Assembly (NCBI GenBank): GCA_018821745.1
Contig: JAHJLU010000441.1
Coordinates: 1-10,872 of the forward strand
Direction of reading: 5' to 3'
From: Myxococcota bacterium
GTDB lineage: Bacteria > Myxococcota_A > Polyangia > HGW-17
Length of the DNA stretch: 10,872 bases
Shown here: in pieces, positions 5,404 through 10,872 of the stretch
Position numbering within the stretch: the stretch's first letter is position 1
Layout: the number at the start of each line of letters is the position of its first letter
The notes under the pieces: generated by a model
What the model saw: the letters and a program-made list of their open reading frames with translations, nothing else
Told to the model about the DNA's origin: nothing
The model's database searches: none
Translations under genes and position numbers: made by a program

Positions 5404-8400
5404 ATGCATAAAGATATCCTCTTCCTCGTACTTGCGTATAAACAACGGTTCATCAGCCTTGATGAATTCGCAGGTATCGGGGATGAGTGGCGCGCCAACC
5501 CGGGCGCCAACCTCTTCCGTATCCTCATCGCCAAGCTCAGTTCCAAAGATTTCAACAGCCTCAGGGAGGCACTTATTGATCAACTCAAGCGCTTTAACGA
5601 TGATCCCGAGCGGGCTGTGCGGAGTGTGGGCGGTATGGGGATCGTCACAAAGCATTTTGGGCCGTGGGATAAGCTCCATCGGGTCAGCGAGGAGAACTGG
5701 GGAGTCCAGACAATCATCGACGAGGATTCTGATTTTGAAGAGATAAGGAACTCTCTTTTGAGTGAATCTCCCCGGATTCGCCCCTCTCTTGATGAACCCG
5801 AGGATGAGACTACGGATTTTGTGCTCTCGAGAGCACCAGAGCCCCCCGCCTTTGTGCCGCCTCCCTGGGATTCCCAGGAAGAGGACGAGACCAGCCAGTT
5901 CAAACCTGGTCAGCCCCTTCCCCCTGACGACGATGAAGATGACGAGACCCGGAATTATAAACTGCTCCAGCCAAAAGAAGATCAGGGGCAGGAGGCGGAA
6001 GATTTTGCAAGGGAACACGATGGGCACAGCATCTTTGATGAGACCCGGGATTTTCCCAAGGGGCCATCCGTACCCCCGAGACCGGTGGACTCTCAGGGGG
6101 AGATCATACTCAACAGGATCAACAGGGATTCCGAGAGGCATGATCTGAGCGGTAATGTGCCATGGGTCATTGAAAGTGACGGGTTCTCCAACTTAATAGA
6201 AGAGATGGACGAGCGGATCCACATCAGTGTTCAGGAGCAGGATCTCATTGAGGTCAATCGCCATCTGTCTCCGGTTCCCCAGGCGGGAGCGCCCTATCCT
6301 CCCCCACCTCCCCCGCCTCCCGATGTTCTGGTGGATCTCGGTGTCTCCCGGGAGGAGCCGGGACGGTACCATATTCGCGGAGAGAAATACCGGGGCTCCA
6401 TCGGTCGCATCCTCATCGGTACCGATACCCATATTGGCCGGGAGGTGGCCATCAAGGAGTTGATTATTCCCGGGTCTCCAGCCGACGACGGGGTCGTGAT
6501 CAATGGCCGCAAACCACTCAAGGACAGCGCTAACATCCGGTTTCTCCGTGAAGCCCGCCTGGCGGGGCAGCTCCAGCATCCCTCGGTTATTCCCATTTAC
6601 GAGATAGGCAAACGCATTGATGGTTCCCTCTATTACACCATGCGGCATGTTAATGGAAAGAATCTTGGTGATTCCATCTTCCAGGCCAAAAGTCTGGCGG
6701 CTCGCCTCAAACTGCTCCCCCACTTCCTCGATCTCTGCAACGCCATAGCCTATGCCCACTCTCAAGGGATTATCCATCGGGATATTAAGCCCGACAACAT
6801 TATGATCGGTGAGTTCGGTGAGACGGTGGTTCTGGACTGGGGTCTCGCAAAGATGCGCACCGGCGATGATCCCGGGGGGCGGCGAATCGCAGCCGAGATC
6901 CAGAAACTCACCCAGGGGGATGCAAACACCATCGCGGGTCAGGCGCTGGGAACTCCGGCCTATATGCCTCCGGAACAGGCCCGGGGTGAGGTGAATAAGA
7001 TAGATGAGCAGTCCGATGTCTACTCGCTGGGGGTGGTGCTCTTTGAGCTCCTGGTCGGGAGTCCCCCCTGGTCCGGCAACGTGTATGATGTTCTCCATAA
7101 AGTTGTTCATGAGCCGGTCCCGGACATCAGCATGCTTCAGCCTGCGGCTCCCAGGTCGCTGGTGCGGCTTGCCACCGCCGCTCTGCAGAAAAACAAGGCA
7201 GCGCGACTGCGCAGCGTGAATGATCTGATCGACGGACTCGAAGAGTACCTCTCGGGAGAAAAATCCGGGGGTCAAAAGCCCATTGACATGTTTGCTTCCC
7301 TTTTTGCCAACAGGAAAAAGGCGGTGCTCGCAGGGTTGAGTGGTGTTGTGCTGCTCTTTGTGATCCTGGGGGTGCTTTTCTTCTCATGGCAGGGTCAAAA
7401 AGATCGGGCACAGTCGCTTCAGTCACGTGTGGTCTCTTCCGAGGGGCAGCGGTTGCTCTCCCATTTTCTTATGGCACAGGCTTTCAACGAGATCTCTATT
7501 CGCATGGAGAACGACAGCCAGTTCGCCGCCGCCCAGATCTACGCCTCCTCCTCGCTCATCCACAATCCCACTCATGAAAAGAGTCCCTGGTTTCAAAAAG
7601 GATTCGGGATAAAACACCATCAGGCCCAGCAGGTCAACACCGAGGCATTCTCCAGGCTCTACCGCACAAATTTTGCCCTCTCGCTCTCACTGGAATCCAT
7701 CGCCAGGTTCAACTCGTCTCTGGTCAAGTTGGCGGTCTCTCCCCAAAAGAATATTGCGGCGGTGGGCTGTTACGACAACACCATCCGGATTCTGGACCTC
7801 AACGGCAAAAACAAACCGCTCATTCTGGAGGGGCATCGTGATCGTATCCACGGGCTCGATTTTTCCCCCGACGGCAACTTTGTGGTTTCCGCCGGATATG
7901 ACAAGAGCGTGATAGTGTGGGATATCTCCCAGGGGAAAGCGAAGAATGTTCTGGAAGGTCACAAGGAGCGGGTCATTGATGTGGCCTGGTCCCCCGACGG
8001 AAAGACCATCGCATCCCTGGATTATTCCGGTGTGATTTTCCTCTGGGACGTGGACGAGAAGAAGCGCTCCGGTGTGATAAACGGGAAGAAGTATTATAAA
8101 ATTTTTCGGATTCAGTTTACCAGTGACGGGAAAAATCTTGTGGCGGGAGCCATGGAGGACAATGTTCTTCTCTTTGAAGTGGGCCACAAGAGGCGCCTGA
8201 TCCGCCGGATTAAGGGGTTTTTCCAGAGGATCAACGCCATCGCTGTCTCTCCCGACGGTCGTCGCGTAGTTGCCTGCGGGGATTCCAACACCATCGTCAT
8301 GTGGGATCTTTTGACCGGAAAAATGCTCCACTCCCTGCAGGGGCACACGGCAACGGTCCTCGACGTGAAAATTTCCTCCGATGGCCGCAGGCTATACTCA

Positions 8401-9555
8401 GGGGGGCTCGATAACGCCATCAGAATCTGGGATATGGAGACGGGGGCAGGATTGTACACTATCAGCGCCCACAAGGAGCGTGTCTATGGTGTGGCGCAGC
8501 TGGCGGACAATGTCCGCATCGCCACGGCAAGTTGGGACAACACGGTGAAGATCTGGAAGATGCAGAGGAGCGCCATTCTGCCGGTGCTCAAGGGACACAG
8601 CGATTATATTGTCAAAGCTGCCTTCTCTCCCGATGGCCGATATATTGCCTCCTCCAGCTGGGACCGCTCCGTTCGTATCTGGGATGGGAAACTGGGGACC
8701 AACCTGGTGCATTTCAAAGGATTCGCCGACAAAGTCTGGGCGGTGGCCTGGTCCCCCGACGGCAAGAAGCTCGCTTCCTCCTGCTGGGACGGCAGCATTA
8801 CCCTCCTCGACGCGGAAAACGGGCAGGTCATCAAACGACTGGTGGCTCATAAGGATCGGGTCTTCGGGATCGCCTGGTCCCCCGACGGAGGGAAACTCAT
8901 CTCCTCCTCAAAGGACAACACGGTCATTATCTGGGACGTGGAATGGGGACGTCCGCTCCACACGCTGAAAGGGCACAGTGACAGTGTGCGAAATGTCGCG
9001 GTGTCACCACGGGGAGGGCTCATCGCTTCAGTGTCCAAAGATATGACGGTTATCATCTGGAATCTCTCAGGGAAGAAGATTCGGACCATCAATGCCCACA
9101 AGGGTCTGGTGAGTGGCGTGGATTTCTCCTCCGACGGATCATTGCTGGCCACCTCCTCAAAAGACAAGATGGTCATGCTCTTCGAGAGCGCCACTGGCAA
9201 GAAGATACGGGAGTTCAAGGGACACGAGGCCTGGGTCAACACAGTACGTTTTTCCCGGGATGACAACTACCTCACCACCGCCTCCGATGATCACACCGTG
9301 CGGGTTTGGAAAGCCTCAACGGGAAAAATGCTGCTGGTTCTACACGCCACAAGAGAATCCATCTCTGCCGAGTTTTCCCCGGACGGGAAAACGCTGCTGT
9401 ATGGCGATGGCAACTATGTGCGGATGGTTCCCCTTGATTTCTCCGTGGCGGATAAAAACCCCCGGGAACTGCTGGAAGCGATTCAGCGAAGGTCGGGTCT
9501 TAAACTGGAGGGCTTCCTCATTGAAGTGCAGGAGCCAGATGCGCTCCTGAAATGA
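5404..9555 (+). CDS. Membrane Ser/Thr protein kinase with 14 extracytoplasmic WD40 repeats
   Basis: This encodes 1383 aa. ATG 5404 is chosen because the predicted transcript starts near 5380; its ribosome-binding site is weak (GGAAA, 9 nt before). Residues 1-85 form a small helical domain like that preceding the kinase in many planctomycete Hanks-type kinases. Residues 100-320 are an acidic, proline-rich linker with four D-E-T-x-x-F/Y motifs (T136, T163, T182, T214) and an eight-proline run. The kinase domain is about 321-615: glycine loop YRGSIG (first Gly replaced by Tyr329), Lys351 in VAIKEL, Glu383, HRDIKPDN with Asp460, DWG (478-480) in place of DFG, then GTPAY and PPE (523-525). All catalytic residues are present, so it should be active. 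One membrane helix follows (about 640-661, after RKK), then a helical stalk and 14 WD40 repeats (771-1348), enough for two seven-bladed propellers. Positive-inside topology puts the kinase in the cytoplasm and the propellers outside as a likely sensor. The signal and substrates are unknown. Confidence 0.93.
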   Translation: MHKDILFLVLAYKQRFISLDEFAGIGDEWRANPGANLFRILIAKLSSKDFNSLREALIDQLKRFNDDPERAVRSVGGMGIVTKHFGPWDKLHRVSEENWGVQTIIDEDSDFEEIRNSLLSESPRIRPSLDEPEDETTDFVLSRAPEPPAFVPPPWDSQEEDETSQFKPGQPLPPDDDEDDETRNYKLLQPKEDQGQEAEDFAREHDGHSIFDETRDFPKGPSVPPRPVDSQGEIILNRINRDSERHDLSGNVPWVIESDGFSNLIEEMDERIHISVQEQDLIEVNRHLSPVPQAGAPYPPPPPPPPDVLVDLGVSREEPGRYHIRGEKYRGSIGRILIGTDTHIGREVAIKELIIPGSPADDGVVINGRKPLKDSANIRFLREARLAGQLQHPSVIPIYEIGKRIDGSLYYTMRHVNGKNLGDSIFQAKSLAARLKLLPHFLDLCNAIAYAHSQGIIHRDIKPDNIMIGEFGETVVLDWGLAKMRTGDDPGGRRIAAEIQKLTQGDANTIAGQALGTPAYMPPEQARGEVNKIDEQSDVYSLGVVLFELLVGSPPWSGNVYDVLHKVVHEPVPDISMLQPAAPRSLVRLATAALQKNKAARLRSVNDLIDGLEEYLSGEKSGGQKPIDMFASLFANRKKAVLAGLSGVVLLFVILGVLFFSWQGQKDRAQSLQSRVVSSEGQRLLSHFLMAQAFNEISIRMENDSQFAAAQIYASSSLIHNPTHEKSPWFQKGFGIKHHQAQQVNTEAFSRLYRTNFALSLSLESIARFNSSLVKLAVSPQKNIAAVGCYDNTIRILDLNGKNKPLILEGHRDRIHGLDFSPDGNFVVSAGYDKSVIVWDISQGKAKNVLEGHKERVIDVAWSPDGKTIASLDYSGVIFLWDVDEKKRSGVINGKKYYKIFRIQFTSDGKNLVAGAMEDNVLLFEVGHKRRLIRRIKGFFQRINAIAVSPDGRRVVACGDSNTIVMWDLLTGKMLHSLQGHTATVLDVKISSDGRRLYSGGLDNAIRIWDMETGAGLYTISAHKERVYGVAQLADNVRIATASWDNTVKIWKMQRSAILPVLKGHSDYIVKAAFSPDGRYIASSSWDRSVRIWDGKLGTNLVHFKGFADKVWAVAWSPDGKKLASSCWDGSITLLDAENGQVIKRLVAHKDRVFGIAWSPDGGKLISSSKDNTVIIWDVEWGRPLHTLKGHSDSVRNVAVSPRGGLIASVSKDMTVIIWNLSGKKIRTINAHKGLVSGVDFSSDGSLLATSSKDKMVMLFESATGKKIREFKGHEAWVNTVRFSRDDNYLTTASDDHTVRVWKASTGKMLLVLHATRESISAEFSPDGKTLLYGDGNYVRMVPLDFSVADKNPRELLEAIQRRSGLKLEGFLIEVQEPDALLK
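5803..6054 (+). repeat. Four DETxxF/Y motifs in the kinase linker
   Basis: Residues 134-139 (DETTDF), 161-166 (DETSQF), 180-185 (DETRNY) and 212-217 (DETRDF) share D-E-T-x-x-aromatic, each embedded in Asp/Glu-rich, otherwise low-complexity sequence. The pattern resembles the ETTSVF phosphosite of GarA/OdhI, whose phosphothreonine is bound by an FHA domain. In this kinase they could be autophosphorylation and FHA-docking sites. Confidence 0.6.
7714..9447 (+). repeat. WD40 repeat array, 14 blades
   Basis: The blades average about 41 residues and carry the usual SPDG turn and a W/F-D end with GH or AH between repeats. Three contain the identical 17-bp stretch GCCTGGTCCCCCGACGG (7984-8000, 8746-8762, 8872-8888). 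Blades 7-9 share S/C-W-D before the last strand and blades 10-12 share S-K-D, which suggests internal blade duplication. The array is part of the kinase gene. Confidence 0.85.
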
Positions 9556-9587
9556 TTGCCCTGAAATAAATTAGTGAAGTCAAACGA

Positions 9588-9842
9588 CTATTGTTCGGGG
9601 GGATCAAGGTTGGGAACCATGTAGACATCTGTTTCCCTGTTGGATGAACGTTTTCCCGATCGCGCCGGGTCGATGGGGATGGTCTTCATGTACTCTTCGA
9701 GTTGGGGAATGAGTTGACTGAAGTGTTCCTCCACGAGCTTATCGATGATTTGTTCAACACTGAGTTTCTGCATGAGCGAGATGGTTGAGAGTCGCTGCAT
9801 GGTTATCGGAGACAGGGTGAGGGGAGTGGGCTGAGAATTCAT
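9588..9842 (-). CDS. Small hypothetical protein, 84 aa
   Basis: I do not recognise this protein. ATG 9842-9840 has AAGGAG (9852-9847) only 4 nt upstream, a short but usable spacing; the open frame continues upstream to 10061 but across the neighbouring gene and without a start signal. The N-terminus is polar and Thr/Pro-rich (MNSQPTPLTLSPIT), the middle (about 15-53) is a predicted amphipathic helix pair (SVEQIIDKLVEEHFSQLIPQ), and the C-terminus is basic and then Pro-rich (PNLDPPEQ), probably disordered. There is no membrane segment. It lies 85 nt downstream of the CoA-binding protein gene on the same strand, so they may be co-transcribed, and converges on the kinase gene with a 32-bp gap that holds no visible terminator. 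Confidence 0.65.
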   Translation of the reverse strand: MNSQPTPLTLSPITMQRLSTISLMQKLSVEQIIDKLVEEHFSQLIPQLEEYMKTIPIDPARSGKRSSNRETDVYMVPNLDPPEQ

Positions 9843-9927
9843 GGTACTCCTTTTCGAGTAATGATCTCTCAAATTGATGCCGTTGTAAAGGGGTGGGTTT
9901 GGAAAAAGAATCGGTGACTGTCCTCCC

Positions 9928-10299
9928 TCAGAACTGACCGGTACTGAGAAGGACAAGGGTGCATGCTTCCATGGTCTCGATATTGTTTTCTCTGAACCTG
10001 GCGGCAATCTGTGGCGACTCTGTCCCCGGATTGAAAATAACCCTTTTGGGTGAGAGGGCAAGGATCTCGGGCACCATGGTGGCGAGAATTGCCGGTTTTA
10101 CGTAGATGGTCAATGTGTCGACAGGCCTCGGAAGCGCATCGATGGTTTTCATGACGGGCACGCCCTCTATCTCGTTCAGTGAGGGGTTGACAGGGAGGGG
10201 AGTGTGTCCATGTTCCGCAAGCATTTTCAAGGCCTTGTATGAATAACGCTCGGGGTTGGTGCTGGCTCCCAGGATGGCGACGGTTTCGTGTTTTTCCAT
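9928..10299 (-). CDS. CoA-binding domain protein (YccU/COG1832-like)
   Basis: This encodes 123 aa. ATG 10299-10297 is preferred over the in-frame ATG at 10320 because AAGGAGG (10315-10309) sits 9 nt before it and the predicted transcript begins only near 10317. The whole protein is a single Rossmann fold of the CoA_binding_2 family: VAILGAST (7-14) is the glycine-containing nucleotide loop, followed by NPER, then PVNPSLNEIEG (37-47), then IYVKP and the FNPGTES turn (89-95), and finally ETMEACTLV with the characteristic Cys113. Length matches the family, which resembles the CoA-binding part of succinyl-CoA synthetase alpha subunit but has no catalytic domain; the physiological role is not settled. 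It is cytoplasmic. It is divergent from the membrane protein gene to its right and may be followed by the 84-aa gene. Confidence 0.9.
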   Translation of the reverse strand: MEKHETVAILGASTNPERYSYKALKMLAEHGHTPLPVNPSLNEIEGVPVMKTIDALPRPVDTLTIYVKPAILATMVPEILALSPKRVIFNPGTESPQIAARFRENNIETMEACTLVLLSTGQF

Positions 10300-10323
10300 G
10301 AAGAGAATCCTCCTTTTCATTGC

Positions 10324-10351
10324 AGTATAATCATTGGACGTCTTCTGCCAA
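10324..10351 (-). promoter_or_regulatory. Strong promoter of the CoA-binding protein gene
   Basis: On the minus strand TTGGCA (10351-10346, five of six) and TATACT (10329-10324, five of six) are separated by 16 bp. Transcription would start near 10317, right before the AAGGAGG ribosome-binding site, giving a leader of about 18 nt. This is the best sigma-70-like promoter in the window. Confidence 0.6.
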
Positions 10352-10441
10352 CGGGGAACAGGGGGAATGATCGGAAATTGCGTTTTCAAGCACCAATCCA
10401 TTATCGTTGACGGGAATTGAATTATCTGGGAAAGTCCTTCC

Positions 10442-10872
10442 ATGAAACGGTTGCTCGGAATACCTCTCTTAGTCATCTCTTTGGTTATGCTCGGGTTATT
10501 GGTCAGGACCAGCTCGGGGATTGTGATGAAAATGCTCGACAAGGGTTTTACTCCCTTTTATGCGCTGGGAATCATCGCCCTCTTTTTCTTCTGGATCACC
10601 CTCTTTGGTGCCTTTTTGAAGACAGGCCTCTCCCTTTTGGCGCCCCACAAATATTCCAAAACGGTTATCGCCGCCCGGGATCTTGAAATTATTTATCGCC
10701 TTCACATTGAAGGTGGCGGAATCTTACCAGGTGGACAGCCAACGGAAGTCCCCTACGAAAGTTACACCGACCAGCAGCTCGTTGGTATTTACGATAATAT
10801 AAAACAGGAGGACGTTCCCCTGCGCTATGCCCACCTTCTGCGGGTCATCAAAGATCGGGTGGAGGCCAAAAG
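10442..10872 (+). CDS. Membrane protein of unknown function, N-terminal part
   Basis: The frame stays open from ATG 10442 to the end of the window (143 codons). It has two hydrophobic segments, residues about 4-21 after MKR (a membrane helix or uncleaved signal) and about 39-59 (ALGIIALFFFWITLFGAFL), followed by a polar part without membrane helices. That part contains a Gly-rich turn (GGGILPGG, 91-98) and a motif YTDQQLVGIYDNIKQEDVP (108-126), which reads like a helical, acidic protein-interaction segment; I cannot name a family. The ribosome-binding site is weak (GGGA about 10 nt before). Since the first segment is short and the loop between carries few charges, topology is uncertain. It is divergent from the CoA-binding protein gene across 142 bp. 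A weak TTGCGT (10378-10383) with TTATCG 17 bp on is the only promoter candidate seen for it. Confidence 0.75.
   Translation, partial: MKRLLGIPLLVISLVMLGLLVRTSSGIVMKMLDKGFTPFYALGIIALFFFWITLFGAFLKTGLSLLAPHKYSKTVIAARDLEIIYRLHIEGGGILPGGQPTEVPYESYTDQQLVGIYDNIKQEDVPLRYAHLLRVIKDRVEAK

Noticed and set aside
6299..6320. CCTCCCCCACC-type tract as a regulatory repeat
   Set aside because: It encodes the proline run before the kinase domain in frame and needs no other explanation.
6193..7275. A 360-codon open frame on the minus strand inside the kinase gene
   Set aside because: It lies wholly antisense to the catalytic domain, whose motifs are intact. The product shows no recognisable domain, and its openness follows from the codon bias of the sense gene.
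9880..9950. Hairpin plus T-rich stretch after the CoA-binding gene as a terminator
   Set aside because: The possible arms (CGGTCAGT and CAGTCACCG) contain several mismatches and the T-run is interrupted, so it does not stand up as an intrinsic terminator.
10417..10686. An 89-codon plus-strand frame overlapping the start of the membrane protein gene
   Set aside because: It is a different frame from the one that stays open to the window end with two membrane segments, and it has no good start signal.

Overview
The window is a piece of chromosome from a Gram-negative-type bacterium. Two genes encode lipoproteins with clear type II lipoboxes, ribosome-binding sites are strong and classical (AAGGAG/GAGGAGG), and base composition looks moderately GC-rich, roughly the mid-50s by eye. 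The large Ser/Thr kinase is of the kind common in Planctomycetes, Myxococcota and related lineages, and the BPI-like lipoprotein also points to a myxobacterium- or 'deltaproteobacterium'-like source. The phylum cannot be fixed from this sequence. No tRNA, rRNA, CRISPR array, transposon or phage gene is visible.

Layout from left to right. (1) 1-230, minus: N-terminus of a DUF47/PhoU-like phosphate-transport accessory protein with a TTG start. (2) 437-2755, plus: a lipoprotein serine peptidase of family S9 with an intact Ser-Asp-His triad. (3) 2734-3096, minus: an unrecognised 120-aa protein whose 3' end overlaps the peptidase gene tail to tail. (4) 3170-4807, minus: a 545-aa lipoprotein with an N-terminal Ig-like stretch and a body resembling the BPI/LBP (TULIP) lipid-binding fold. 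(5) 4942-5181, plus: a low-GC gene for a 79-aa Lys/Glu-rich protein. (6) 5182-5403: a regulatory region with a hairpin, a direct repeat, two palindromes and a good promoter. (7) 5404-9555, plus: a 1383-aa membrane Ser/Thr kinase, which dominates the window. (8) 9588-9842, minus: an unrecognised 84-aa protein. (9) 9928-10299, minus: a small CoA-binding (YccU-like) Rossmann protein. (10) 10442 to the window end, plus: the start of an unrecognised membrane protein.

The kinase has, in order, a small helical N-terminal domain, an acidic/proline-rich linker with four D-E-T-x-x-F/Y motifs, the catalytic domain, one membrane helix, a helical stalk, and 14 WD40 repeats (enough for two seven-bladed propellers) predicted to lie outside the cytoplasm. 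The DET motifs resemble the phospho-threonine site that FHA-domain proteins of the GarA/OdhI type use, so the linker may be a multi-site docking platform. That is an inference.

The genes do not form one operon. Orientations alternate, most transcription units look monocistronic or bicistronic, and three of the promoters read here are followed closely by the ribosome-binding site. The shared theme is the cell envelope: an S9 lipoprotein, a BPI-like lipoprotein, a membrane kinase with a predicted periplasmic sensor, and a membrane protein. A functional link between them is not shown by the sequence.
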